Assembly: GCA_903844815.1 (NCBI GenBank)
Contig: CAIMVD010000300.1
Coordinates: 1 to 37,182, forward strand
Length of the DNA stretch: 37,182 bases
Source: an uncultured Bacteroidota bacterium
Lineage (GTDB): Bacteria > Bacteroidota > Bacteroidia > Bacteroidales > VadinHA17
Direction of reading: 5' to 3'
Position 1 is the stretch's first letter, and each line of letters opens with the position of its first letter. Position numbers and translations under genes: made by a program. The notes beneath the pieces were generated by a model, which saw only the letters and a program-made list of their open reading frames with translations, was not told the origin of the DNA and ran no database searches. Of the stretch, positions 16,632 to 25,465 are shown in pieces.

Positions 16632-17825
16632 TTAATATAAAAAGCCCAGTAGCCATAAAGGAATTTTGTTATGGTGCCCCGTTTCAATATCATCGGGGAA
16701 TATATAAGAGTTTTCAAAATCCCTGATTTGCCGGTTGTCTTTATTTTTACCTCCTATTTCGATTACGAACTTATCATCAACCAGGAAGTCTGCTCTTTCG
16801 TGCAAAAACACTGCATGTTTTGCATTTAGCTGGTTTAATGCAAATGTTTCCCTTAAGCTACCTGTATTCACAATCCCGGGATTAAGTGCGTATAACAGGT
16901 TGGGGTTATCCAGAAATATTTTATCGGGTTTTTGCAGCCGGCTGATATATCTTTCGGGTTGATTAACAAGTCTTATCATCCTTGCTTTCTCGAGATACTG
17001 TAGATAAAGTAAAACCGTTTGCCTGTGTAAATCAGTTTTCTGGCTGATTTTCGAAATATTAGGTTTAAATGGGACCGAAGCAGCAATCACTTTTAAAAGA
17101 GTCAACATTTTTCTGCTCTGGGCGATATCGAAATTCTCAATAACCCTCAGGTCTGATTCCATAACCGTCCTGATGATCTGTTCAAGAGTTGTAAAATAAT
17201 CTCGTTCCGGTTCAAGAAAAAATGGATAGAATCCGTTTTTCAGATAGGATGAAAAGTGCTTTAATACAGGGATTTGACTGACAATGACCGATGCAATATT
17301 TACATGATCCCTGATTATCTCAGGAAATGAATAAACAGGTAATGAAATGATACCCGCCATCAGGAGATATTCCCTGAAGGAAAGTCCTGTCATTTCATAC
17401 ATTAATGCCCTGCGGCTTAAATCAGCATCCTGTTTCGTAAGCTCAATAATTGATGACCCTGAAAAAACCAATTTCAACTCCGGGATAGAATCATAAATAT
17501 TCTTTAATTCCCTGGCCCAGCCCGGGTATTTATGGACTTCATCAAAATATAGATATTCTCCACCGTTTTTTCGGAAGGCATCAGCCAGATCAGTTATACG
17601 ATGATCGACAAAATACAGGTCATCAAGACGGACATATAAAACTTCATGTCCATCTTTCTTAAACTGTTGCAGCTTTTGAAGCAATAAAGTAGTTTTTCCG
17701 GTACCTCTGGCCCCAATGAGGCCATTCATCCTCCATTCCCAGTTAATTTTTCCTGGCACGTTGCGCTGATATGAATAGTGAACAGACTGAATACTTTTAT
17801 TCGATTTTTCAAGTAGCTTTTCCAT
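16632..17825 (-). CDS. AAA ATPase of the DUF4143 family
   Basis: This 397-residue protein has a Walker A motif GARGTGKTT (38-46) and a Walker B YLYFDEVHKYPGW (about 90-102). VFSGSSIIEL is the sensor region, followed by GLSFREYLLM, which is typical of this family. The C-terminal half is the DUF4143 region with a winged-helix-like segment (KISQKTDLHRQTVLLYLQYLEKARMIRLV) and a restriction-like domain (ADFLVDDKFVIEIGGKNKD). Such proteins are common, often horizontally acquired, and functionally unassigned. The stop is 10 bp from the start of the glycosidase gene on the same strand, which may reflect chance packing. No toxin-antitoxin partner is visible. Confidence 0.85.
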   Translation of the reverse strand: MEKLLEKSNKSIQSVHYSYQRNVPGKINWEWRMNGLIGARGTGKTTLLLQKLQQFKKDGHEVLYVRLDDLYFVDHRITDLADAFRKNGGEYLYFDEVHKYPGWARELKNIYDSIPELKLVFSGSSIIELTKQDADLSRRALMYEMTGLSFREYLLMAGIISLPVYSFPEIIRDHVNIASVIVSQIPVLKHFSSYLKNGFYPFFLEPERDYFTTLEQIIRTVMESDLRVIENFDIAQSRKMLTLLKVIAASVPFKPNISKISQKTDLHRQTVLLYLQYLEKARMIRLVNQPERYISRLQKPDKIFLDNPNLLYALNPGIVNTGSLRETFALNQLNAKHAVFLHERADFLVDDKFVIEIGGKNKDNRQIRDFENSYIFPDDIETGHHNKIPLWLLGFLY

Positions 17826-17989
17826 TAACTGTCAAACTATTGAGAGAAATTATTATCATACTGGTGGATAGATACACCAAAGATAATCATTTTTTGGTGA
17901 TTGGGTTCACCATTTTATGTTTTTTTTAAAGCTAAGAGCTCAAAAAACCACGGATATAACGAAGTTTTTGCAGAGTTTCACGGGTTTGT

Positions 17990-18253
17990 CCTCATCCCCA
18001 GATTCACTTCTCCCGATATTTTTGACCTCATCCCCCCGGGCCCCTTCGCCCGGTTGACCTCATCCCCCATCCCCTTCTCCCGGTTGACCTCATCCCTCCG
18101 GCCCCCTTCTCCCAAGGGCGAAGGGGGGGAAATTTGTTAATATAAGAGATTTAGCCCCTCTCCCCCGGGAGAGGGGTTGGGGTGAGGTCTTCCACATAGC
18201 ATTGTTGGGGTGAGGTCTTCCATGGAGCGTGGTTGGGGTGAGGCTTTTCTATA
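17990..18253. repeat. GC-rich inverted and tandem repeat block between divergent genes
   Basis: The left part carries GACCTCATCC three times (from 18024, 18056 and 18086) with intervening CCCCTTCTCCCGGTT. The right part carries TTGGGGTGAGGTCTTCCA-type units three times with exact 28-bp spacing (18177, 18205, 18233). The two halves are near reverse complements around CCCCTCTCCCCCGGGAGAGGGG-like palindromes (about 18155-18176) and could form a large cruciform. The 523-bp gap lies between the divergent ATPase and prfB genes; outside this block (17826-17989, 18254-18348) I see no gene. Confidence 0.65.
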
Positions 18254-18348
18254 ATAAGGGTTGCAAATGTCACATAGGCTTTATTAGATGATTACAGCCT
18301 TCATATGTGATTTAAAAGCTTAAATTTGCGCTTTATAAAAAACTATTA

Positions 18349-19438
18349 ATGATAACTAACGAACAGATAAGGGAATTATCGGGACGCCGCGACGCGTTAA
18401 GGAGGTATCTTTGACATCGACGGCAAACTTGAGATAATAGCGGAGAAAGAAGACCTTTCGCGCAGGCCAGGGCTTTGGGACGATCCCAAAAAAGCCGAAG
18501 AGCTTCTTAAAGGCATAGCACAGGTTAAAAGCTGGACGGATGGTTTTGAAAAAATAAATTCAGCGCTTGACGATTTGGCCGTACTAAATGATTTTTACAG
18601 GGAAGGAGAGGCATCCGAAGAGGATGTCGACAAGCAATACAACCATTGCCTTTCGATTATCGGCGACATGGAAGTAAGGAACATGCTTCAGAAAGAGGAA
18701 GACCAGCTTGGCGCTATACTGAAGATTAATTCAGGAGCAGGAGGAACGGAAAGCAACGACTGGGCTGCCATGCTGATGAGAATGTATCTGCGCTGGGCGG
18801 AAAGAAATAACTATAAGGTGAAGGAACTCGATTTTCAGCCGGGTGATGAAGTCGGTGTGAAATCGGTCACAATTGAAATCGAGGGCGACAGGGCCTATGG
18901 CTATCTGAAAAGCGAGAATGGAGTACACCGTCTGGTGAGGATTTCACCATTCAATGCCCAGGGTAAGCGACAAACTACTTTCGCCTCGGTGTTTATTTCA
19001 CCCCTTGTTGACAATAATATACTAATTGAAATAAACCCCGCCGACATCTCGTGGGATACTTACAGGTCGAGCGGTGCAGGAGGGCAGAACGTCAATAAGG
19101 TTGAAACGGCTGTCAGACTGAAACATCGGCCAACCGGCATTGTGATAGAGAACCAGGAGACCCGCTCGCAGCTCAATAACAAGGAGAATGCCCTGAGAAT
19201 ACTCAAGTCGCAGCTCTATGAACTGGAACTCAGAAAACAACAGGAGGAACAGGCAATAATAGAGGGAGAAAAGAAAAAAATTGAATGGGGTTCGCAAATA
19301 CGATCATATGTCCTTCATCCTTATAAGATGGCTAAGGATGTCAGGACAGGTTATGAAACCAGCAATGTTCAGGCTGTCCTCGACGGAGATCTGAACGATT
19401 TCATCAAGGCCTTCCTGATGGAGTTTGCAGGGAAGTAG
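18349..19438 (+). CDS. prfB: Peptide chain release factor 2, expressed by programmed +1 frameshift
   Basis: ATG at 18349 opens a 21-codon frame ([21 protein letters not shown]) that ends at an in-frame TGA (18412-18414). Skipping one base at CTT-T moves translation into the long frame from GAC at 18413, giving 362 residues, close to E. coli RF2. The tripeptide anticodon SPF appears in [11 protein letters not shown], and the catalytic GGQ in [15 protein letters not shown]. The factor releases nascent chains at UGA and UAA. Annotating only the downstream frame would lose about 75 N-terminal residues. The frameshift is the classic feedback switch: scarce RF2 means slow UGA decoding and more shifting. 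Confidence 0.95.
18400..18415 (+). promoter_or_regulatory. prfB: prfB recoding site (SD-like stimulator and CTT-TGA-C slip site)
   Basis: AGGAGG (18400-18405), TAT, then CTT TGA C (18409-18415) reproduce the conserved RF2 frameshift cassette. The internal Shine-Dalgarno-like sequence lies 3 nt before the CTT slip codon, as in E. coli (AGGGGG-TAT-CTT-TGA-C). UGA followed by C is the weak termination context expected. Confidence 0.95.
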
Positions 19439-19494
19439 GATTATCCTCCTTGTATGATAAAATTCATATTCAGATAACTGGTTTTTCATTTTCT

Positions 19495-19512
19495 TTGTGA
19501 AATGTTTCACAA
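19495..19512. promoter_or_regulatory. CRP/FNR-like palindrome upstream of mutA
   Basis: TTGTGAAA (19495-19502), TG, TTTCACAA (19505-19512) is a perfect inverted repeat. Its core TGTGA-N6-TCACA equals the E. coli CRP consensus half-sites and spacing. It lies 13 nt before the GTG start of mutA and 56 nt after the prfB stop. In this position it would more likely repress, or act as a transcribed element, than activate a promoter upstream. Which Bacteroidota CRP-family regulator might bind is unknown. Confidence 0.5.
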
Positions 19513-19525
19513 TAGAAAATAAATA

Positions 19526-21382
19526 GTGAAAAAGGAAAAACTGTTTGATCTCTTTCCCCCGGTAACTACCGAAGCCTGGATGGAACTTATCGGTTCGGAT
19601 CTGAAGGGAGCTGACTTTTCAAAAAAGCTTGTCTGGAAAACTAATGAAGGGTTTAATGTAAATCCTTTTTACAGGGAAGAAGATCTTGAAAACCTGTCGT
19701 TTACAGATACTCTGCCGGGCTGTTTCCCATACGTCAGGGGCAAGAAAAGTGAAAACAACGAATGGCTGATAAGGCAAAATATTGAAGTCGATGATTATGC
19801 TGCCGCGAACGAAAAAGCCCTTTTCATTCTGAACAGGGGAGTCGACTCCCTGGGATTCGTAATCACTGATCCTGAAAGTGTTACGGAAAGTAATTTCCGG
19901 ATTCTTCTTAAAGATATTCATCTTGAAGCCATTGAATTAAATATTCTGAGCAACGGAAAAGCAAGGGAGATACTTGAAATCCTTTTGACTCTTACAGAGG
20001 AAAACGGTACTGACAGGTCGAAAGTAAGGGGTGCAATTGAAGCCGATCCTCTTGGCAGGCTTATCCTGAACGGAAAGTTATGTGTACCCGTGGAACAAGG
20101 ACTCGATTATCTGGCCTCACTTACCGAAGCTTCGGCCCTGTTCCCGCTACTTCGCACCATTCATATAAACGCTGCCGTTTTCGGCAATGCCGGAGCAGGA
20201 TTAACCGAAGAGCTTGCTTTCGGAATCTCAATGGGAACGGAATACCTGTCGCAGCTAACTTCAAGGGGAATACCTGCCGAAGTTGCTGCCTCTAAAATCA
20301 GGTTCAGTTTCAGTACAGGGTCAGAGTATTTCCCCGAAATCGCAAAGCTGAGAGCGGCCAGGCTTCTCTGGTCTCTGGTACTCAGGGGCTTCGGAGTGGA
20401 AAACACGGCTATGGAGATCCACTCGGTAACGGCATCCTGGAATAAGACTATTTACGATCCCTATGTCAACATGCTGAGGTCAACCACGGAAGCAATGTCG
20501 GCAATCCTGGGAGGAACCGATTCGCTTACCGTAGAACCGTTCGACAAAGCCTTTCGCAAACCCGGCGTTTTTTCGGAAAGGATTGCCCGAAACCAGCAGC
20601 TCATACTCAGGGAGGAATCCTATTTCGATAAGGTTGCAGATCCCGGGGCCGGTTCATATTACATTGAAAATCTCACAAAACTTATTGCAGATAAAACGTG
20701 GAAGATTTTTACATCTTTTGAGGAGAATGGAGGTTTTCTTGCAAACATTGAATCGGGCGAAATACAGAAAAGGGTTGAGGAATCGGCAGGCAGGAGACGT
20801 AAAGACTATGCCATACGAAAAGATGTCCTGCTGGGCACAAGCCAGTTTCCAAATAACCTTGAATCTGTGTCTCCTGCCGCTGACCTGAATATGATCTCCG
20901 GCAAAACAGATTTTGATGATGACCTTACGGTTAAACCTGTTGTTCCATTCCGTGTATCGGAAACATTTGATGCAATCAGGATAGCGGTTGATAAAGCCCC
21001 GGTAAGGCCTTCGGTGTTTCTGCTGTCAGTTGGAAATGCACTTATGTGTAATGCCAGGGCACAGTTCTCGGCAGGATTCTTCGGATGTGCAGGATACAGA
21101 ATCATCGATAATGGTGCCTCCGCATCAGCCGAAGAGGGAATCCGGGCCGCACTTGCTTCAGGAGCAGGAATAGTTGTTATATGCAGTTCCGACGAGGAAT
21201 ATGCTTCCCTGGCACCTCAGATATATTCAGCCCTGAAGGCTTCTGCTCTGGTAGTTGTTGCCGGAAAGCCTGCATGTGCAGAGGAACTTAAAGCACAGGG
21301 CCTTGAGTTTTTCATACATCTCAGGTCGGATGTTCCGGAAATGCTTGGCAGGTTCAATGAGCTTCTCGGGATAAAAATGTGA
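19526..21382 (+). CDS. mutA: Methylmalonyl-CoA mutase small (beta) subunit
   Basis: This 618-residue protein starts at GTG 19526; no nearby ATG gives a full N-terminus (KKEKLFDLFPPVTTEAWMEL is typical). It forms the heterodimer with MutB that interconverts succinyl-CoA and (R)-methylmalonyl-CoA in the propionate pathway. The mutase barrel is present (AKLRAARLLWSLVLRGFG, GTDSLTVEPFDKAFRKP, ADPGAGSYYIENLT). The C-terminal cobalamin-like domain lacks the DxHxxG ligand motif, as expected for the non-catalytic subunit. It is followed by mutB after 16 bp. A CRP-like palindrome sits directly upstream. The family's usual partners epimerase and MeaB-type GTPase are not in this window. Confidence 0.93.
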   Translation: MKKEKLFDLFPPVTTEAWMELIGSDLKGADFSKKLVWKTNEGFNVNPFYREEDLENLSFTDTLPGCFPYVRGKKSENNEWLIRQNIEVDDYAAANEKALFILNRGVDSLGFVITDPESVTESNFRILLKDIHLEAIELNILSNGKAREILEILLTLTEENGTDRSKVRGAIEADPLGRLILNGKLCVPVEQGLDYLASLTEASALFPLLRTIHINAAVFGNAGAGLTEELAFGISMGTEYLSQLTSRGIPAEVAASKIRFSFSTGSEYFPEIAKLRAARLLWSLVLRGFGVENTAMEIHSVTASWNKTIYDPYVNMLRSTTEAMSAILGGTDSLTVEPFDKAFRKPGVFSERIARNQQLILREESYFDKVADPGAGSYYIENLTKLIADKTWKIFTSFEENGGFLANIESGEIQKRVEESAGRRRKDYAIRKDVLLGTSQFPNNLESVSPAADLNMISGKTDFDDDLTVKPVVPFRVSETFDAIRIAVDKAPVRPSVFLLSVGNALMCNARAQFSAGFFGCAGYRIIDNGASASAEEGIRAALASGAGIVVICSSDEEYASLAPQIYSALKASALVVVAGKPACAEELKAQGLEFFIHLRSDVPEMLGRFNELLGIKM

Positions 21383-21398
21383 TTAACATCAGAAGAAA

Positions 21399-23549
21399 AT
21401 GAGACCTCAATTCAAATACAGCGATCTGGAAACCATCCTTTCGGGAATAAAAGTCACCGAGGGAGAAACCGGTCCTGATTTAACTAAAAACGAGTGGCTT
21501 ACCCCGGAAAGGATACCTGTAAAGAGTGTCTACACGAAGGACGATCTTAAGGAGGCGGAGCATCTTAATTTTGCCGCCGGAATAGCTCCTTTCCTTCGCG
21601 GGCCCTACTCGGGAATGTATGCAATGAAGCCCTGGACGATAAGGCAATATGCAGGATTTTCAACTGCAGAGGAGTCGAATGCATTCTACAGGAGAAACCT
21701 TGCAGCCGGGCAAAAAGGCCTTTCGGTCGCATTCGACCTGGCTACCCACAGGGGATATGACTCCGATCATGAAAGGGTTGCAGGCGATGTTGGCAAGGCG
21801 GGAGTCGCTATCGATTCAATACTCGATATGAAGGAGCTCTTCGATCAGATCCCGCTTAATAAGATGTCGGTATCTATGACAATGAACGGTGCTGTTTTGC
21901 CGGTTATGGCCTTTTATATAGTTGCCGCCCTGGAGCAGGGAGCAAAGCTTGAGGAGCTTAGCGGAACCATTCAGAATGATATCCTTAAGGAGTTCATGGT
22001 AAGGAATACATATATCTATCCGCCTGAGTTCTCAATGAGAATAATAGCCGACATCTTTAAATACACCTCTGAGAAGATGCCGAAATTCAACTCCATCAGC
22101 ATCTCTGGCTACCATATGCAGGAGGCTGGTGCAACATGCGACATAGAGCTTGCCTATACCCTTGCCGACGGGCTTGAATATCTTCGAACGGGTGTTGAGA
22201 CCGGCCTCGACATCGATGCCTTTGCACCCAGGCTCTCATTCTTCTGGGCCGTTGGAATGAATCATTTCATGGAGATTGCCAAGATGCGTGCGGCAAGGAT
22301 GCTGTGGGCAAAGATTGTAAGCGGTTTCAATCCGAAAAACCCCAAATCGCTTGCCCTTCGTACTCACAGCCAGACCTCGGGCTGGAGCCTTACTGAACAG
22401 GATCCGTACAATAATGTCGGGCGTACCTGTATCGAGGCCATGGCGGCTGTTCTCGGACACACCCAGAGCCTTCATACCAACGCCCTGGATGAGGCAATAG
22501 CCCTTCCGACAGATTTCTCGGCAAGGATAGCACGCAACACACAGATTTATCTCCAGGAGGAAACTCAGATCTGCCGGTCAATCGATCCCTGGGCAGGATC
22601 ATATTATGTAGAAGCGCTTACACATGAAATTGCCCACAAGGCATGGGAACTGATAACCGAGGTAGAAAGCCTCGGTGGAATGGCCAAAGCCGTCGAATCG
22701 GGCGTTCCAAAGATGAGGATCGAAGAGGCTGCCGCAAGGACCCAGGCCAGGATCGACTCTGGGGTTCAGACCATAGTGGGGACAAACAAGTTCAGGCTTG
22801 AAAAGGAGGATCCGCTTGAGACACTGGAAGTTGATAATACTTCTGTGAGAGACTCACAGATAATAAGACTCGACTTGCTGCGTAGTATAAGAAATGAGAC
22901 GGAATGCCGGGCTGCCCTTGATGAAATAACTAAATGTGTTCAGACAGGGGAGGGAAACCTTCTTGAGCTGGCAGTTATTGCAGCACAAAAACGGGCAAGC
23001 CTTGGTGAAATATCATATGCATGTGAAAAAATAGCAGGGAGGTATAAAGCCGTGATACAAACAATATCGGGAGTGTATTCTTCGGAATATAAGGCTGACA
23101 GTGACCTGAACGAAGCACGAAAGCTTGTAGCCAGGTTTGCTGAGGCGGAAGGCCGTCAGCCAAGAATTATGGTGGCAAAAATTGGACAGGACGGACACGA
23201 CCGCGGAGCAAAGGTTGTATCGACCGGATATGCCGATATCGGATTCGATGTCGATATCGGGCCACTCTTCCAAACTCCTGCCGAAGCAGCAAAACAGGCA
23301 GTTGAGAACGATGTACATGTTCTTGGCATCTCAAGCCTGGCCGCGGGCCATAAGACCCTTATCCCGCTTGTAATCGAGGAGCTGAAGCGCCTTGGAAGGG
23401 AAGATATCCTTGTTATCGCAGGCGGAGTAATTCCGGCACAGGACTACCAGTTCCTTTACAATGCAGGAGTAGCTGCAATTTTCGGTCCGGGTACTTCCGT
23501 TGCCAAGGCTGCAAAACAGATTCTGGAGATCCTTCTTGAAATGGTCTGA
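21399..23549 (+). CDS. mutB: Methylmalonyl-CoA mutase large (alpha) subunit, cobalamin-binding
   Basis: This 716-residue catalytic subunit matches the family's usual length. The barrel shows [75 protein letters not shown] and [19 protein letters not shown]. The C-terminal B12 domain carries [15 protein letters not shown]598-x-H600-x-x-G603, where His600 is the lower axial cobalt ligand, followed by [11 protein letters not shown] and [12 protein letters not shown]. With MutA it carries out the adenosylcobalamin-dependent carbon-skeleton rearrangement used to make or consume propionate. It is co-transcribed with mutA. Confidence 0.97.
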   Translation: MRPQFKYSDLETILSGIKVTEGETGPDLTKNEWLTPERIPVKSVYTKDDLKEAEHLNFAAGIAPFLRGPYSGMYAMKPWTIRQYAGFSTAEESNAFYRRNLAAGQKGLSVAFDLATHRGYDSDHERVAGDVGKAGVAIDSILDMKELFDQIPLNKMSVSMTMNGAVLPVMAFYIVAALEQGAKLEELSGTIQNDILKEFMVRNTYIYPPEFSMRIIADIFKYTSEKMPKFNSISISGYHMQEAGATCDIELAYTLADGLEYLRTGVETGLDIDAFAPRLSFFWAVGMNHFMEIAKMRAARMLWAKIVSGFNPKNPKSLALRTHSQTSGWSLTEQDPYNNVGRTCIEAMAAVLGHTQSLHTNALDEAIALPTDFSARIARNTQIYLQEETQICRSIDPWAGSYYVEALTHEIAHKAWELITEVESLGGMAKAVESGVPKMRIEEAAARTQARIDSGVQTIVGTNKFRLEKEDPLETLEVDNTSVRDSQIIRLDLLRSIRNETECRAALDEITKCVQTGEGNLLELAVIAAQKRASLGEISYACEKIAGRYKAVIQTISGVYSSEYKADSDLNEARKLVARFAEAEGRQPRIMVAKIGQDGHDRGAKVVSTGYADIGFDVDIGPLFQTPAEAAKQAVENDVHVLGISSLAAGHKTLIPLVIEELKRLGREDILVIAGGVIPAQDYQFLYNAGVAAIFGPGTSVAKAAKQILEILLEMV

Positions 23550-23589
23550 TTAAGGGATTTTTTTCTTGTCAAAAATTCTGTTTAATTTG

Positions 23590-23621
23590 TACCTGATTAG
23601 TTATCAAAACAAAATCAGGTA
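23590..23621. promoter_or_regulatory. Inverted repeat between mutB and the lipoprotein gene
   Basis: TACCTGATT (23590-23598) and AATCAGGTA (23613-23621) are perfect 9-bp inverted arms around a 14-nt AT-rich loop. No T-run follows, so it is a weak terminator candidate. It could equally be an operator or 5'-UTR hairpin for the gene starting at 23637. Confidence 0.35.
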
Positions 23622-23636
23622 TTAAATCTTAAACAG

Positions 23637-24212
23637 ATGAAGTATATTTCTTTGTGCATGTTAGCAGCGCTCTGTTTTTTCAGCAGCTGTAAAACCGCAA
23701 AACAGGTCTCAGTTGTAACAGATTCAACGGTTAGCGAGCCAAAAACAGATTCTTATTACAAGACCGAAGTTAAATATTCTGACCAGTCGACATGGCTGCT
23801 TGGTTATTTTAATCCCGGGCAACTCACAAGCCTTCCCCATTCGGATTGGTACCAGAAGGGTTACGACAGCTATCAACCCAGTCAGGAGTTTGTAAATAAG
23901 CTTACAGCTATGGGAATAGAAGGCATTTCGATTACAATTGTATTGGGAACCTGGTGTCCCGACAGCCGGAGGGAAGTCCCCAGGTATATGAAAGTCCTTT
24001 CGCAGTGGCAGTTCCCGGCTTCAGAAGTCATCTTTATTGGTGTTGATAATGAGAAGCTTTCTCCCGTTGGTGAATATGAAAGTCTTGATATCCAGCGCGT
24101 ACCTACATTTATTGTTTATAAAAATAAAGTTGAAGCCGGACGCATCATTGAGAATCCCGTGACGTCTTTAGAGCAGGATATGGTTAATATTCTGGCGGGA
24201 ATCAAGAAATAA
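23637..24212 (+). CDS. Thioredoxin-fold lipoprotein with a single-Cys CPDS motif
   Basis: This 191-residue protein has an N-terminal lipoprotein-type signal with Cys18 after FFSS. The C-terminal 100 residues have a thioredoxin fold: TIVLGTWCPDSRREVPRYM (the C107-P-D-S110 motif replaces CxxC), then VIFIGVDNE, the cis-Pro loop RVPTFIVYKNKVEAGRIIE, and a final helix. Loss of the second Cys argues against classical disulphide oxidoreductase activity; monothiol or binding roles are possible. Such proteins are common in Bacteroidota envelopes. It is followed 18 bp later by a DUF4190 gene, probably in one transcript. Confidence 0.82.
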   Translation: MKYISLCMLAALCFFSSCKTAKQVSVVTDSTVSEPKTDSYYKTEVKYSDQSTWLLGYFNPGQLTSLPHSDWYQKGYDSYQPSQEFVNKLTAMGIEGISITIVLGTWCPDSRREVPRYMKVLSQWQFPASEVIFIGVDNEKLSPVGEYESLDIQRVPTFIVYKNKVEAGRIIENPVTSLEQDMVNILAGIKK

Positions 24213-24230
24213 CATATAACAATAGAAATC

Positions 24231-24719
24231 ATGGAAGAGACAAAAAACAATACAGGACATAATCTGGGGATAGCAGCACTTATCACGGCAATAATCACCT
24301 TCGTACTCGCAGTCATACCCTGCGTGGGTCTGATTGCAATTATCCCCGGGATCATTTCTATCATACTTGCAACGGTAGGGCTTTCACATGCATCACGAAC
24401 CGATGGTCAGCGCGGTCTGCCGTTAGCCGGACTAATTATCGGAATAATTGCATCGCTGATATCTCTTTCACAGATTTTCGTAGCGGGGAAGATAGCTAAC
24501 AGTGCCGGTAGTTGGCCAAAAGACATTCAGAATGTAATAAATGATGTTCAGGAAAATGTGATCAAGGATCTGGAGGATAATAATGTCTCGATTAAGGTTG
24601 AAAGCAACGGCGAAAAAGTTGAAATAAATTCCGGTTCCGGCAAGAAAGACAGGGAGCAGACACTCGAAGACCTTGAAGGCGAAACCACCCCGGAAAATGA
24701 TACAATCCCTCCGAAATAG
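24231..24719 (+). CDS. DUF4190 membrane protein
   Basis: This 162-residue protein has two hydrophobic segments (IAALITAIITFVLAVIPCVG and LAGLIIGIIASLISLSQIFV) joined by LSHASRTDGQRGLPLAGLI, the DUF4190 signature arrangement. The C-terminal 70 residues are charged and low in hydrophobics (VQENVIKDLEDNNVSIKVES, then acidic). No molecular function is known. It overlaps the next gene by 23 bp, and the pairing with a DUF2752 protein is commonly seen in Bacteroidota, so a shared envelope role is plausible. Confidence 0.8.
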   Translation: MEETKNNTGHNLGIAALITAIITFVLAVIPCVGLIAIIPGIISIILATVGLSHASRTDGQRGLPLAGLIIGIIASLISLSQIFVAGKIANSAGSWPKDIQNVINDVQENVIKDLEDNNVSIKVESNGEKVEINSGSGKKDREQTLEDLEGETTPENDTIPPK

Positions 24720-25152
24720 TGATACTTTCCGGAAGATAAGAAAAGGGTTCAGGGATGAACCCTATCTTGTTATAAATATAGTCTTTGCCGGATTACTCGT
24801 ACTGATATTTGCCTATTCTGCTATTTTCTCACCCGATAAAAACGATTATCCTGTTGTATGCCTTCATGAGAAATTAACCGGGCAGCAGTGTTTCTCATGC
24901 GGGCTTTCGCACAGCTTCTCACTGATAGTAAGGGGAAGGATCGGTGAGGCATACAGCTGGAATCCATTTGGCTTCAGGGTTTTTCTTTTCTTCGCCTCAC
25001 AATTAATAATGAGGATAGTTTTTTCTGTTTTGTGGGTTAAACATGAAGAAACCAGGCAGCAGCTTATCGTCCTCGATTCGGCAGGATCGCTGCTTATATT
25101 TCTGATGGCTTTCTGGCCGTTTATGGCAAGTATTTTCAGATCAGTATTTTAA
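24697..25152 (+). CDS. DUF2752 membrane protein
   Basis: From the ATG at 24697 the protein has 151 residues; an upstream TTG at 24673 is possible but less likely. CLHEKLTGQQCFSCGLSHSF is the DUF2752 core with its conserved Cys and Gly residues, followed by SWNPFGFRVFLFF. Three hydrophobic segments are visible (INIVFAGLLVLIFAYS, FRVFLFFASQLIMRIVFSVL, LLIFLMAFWPFMASIF). The function is unknown. The start lies inside the DUF4190 gene, so translation is probably coupled. Confidence 0.8.
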   Translation: MIQSLRNSDTFRKIRKGFRDEPYLVINIVFAGLLVLIFAYSAIFSPDKNDYPVVCLHEKLTGQQCFSCGLSHSFSLIVRGRIGEAYSWNPFGFRVFLFFASQLIMRIVFSVLWVKHEETRQQLIVLDSAGSLLIFLMAFWPFMASIFRSVF

Positions 25153-25465
25153 GGGAAGCCACAAATTAACTCCGTACAATATTCTTTTTAAACGCAGAGG
25201 TCGCAGTCCCGAGTACTCAGGAAGGAACTGAGGGCGCGGAGAAGTTACAAATAATTGTAAATATTTAAAGTTATACTCCGCGATTCGTGGAGTGGGGTGG
25301 TGTAATTTCGGGAATTTAAGGCAAGAATAGTGTGATGCAGCTGATTCCTGGAAAATATGCAGAAAGGTAAGGTTAAAGGTTCCTTTCCTTAAATTCAGTA
25401 TGGAAGAATAATTGTCCTTGTTTAATAAAGATTAATCTGTTACATTTAGGGATATACCATTTAAC
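25153..25465. repeat. Intergenic region with a second AACGCAGAGG-family repeat
   Basis: The recognisable repeat is at 25190-25243 (AACGCAGAGGTCGCAG, then GGAACTGAGGGCGCGGAG), matching 1071-1115. An insertion, TCCCGAGTACTCAGGA, with an AGTACT palindrome interrupts it. The remaining sequence to 25465 holds no convincing open frame or RNA; the WYL gene promoter must lie here but I cannot place it. Confidence 0.45.

Noticed and set aside
16621-17825. Functional operon of the DUF4143 ATPase and the glycosidase
   Set aside because: The 10-bp spacing is tight, but no functional link between these families is known to me, so I did not claim one.
18575-19438. Treating the long prfB frame alone as the whole gene
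   Set aside because: The first 75 residues and the recoding site upstream are clearly present from 18349.
19439-19525. Cobalamin riboswitch before mutA
   Set aside because: The gap is only 87 bp and has no B12-box-like sequence; only the CRP-like palindrome stands out.
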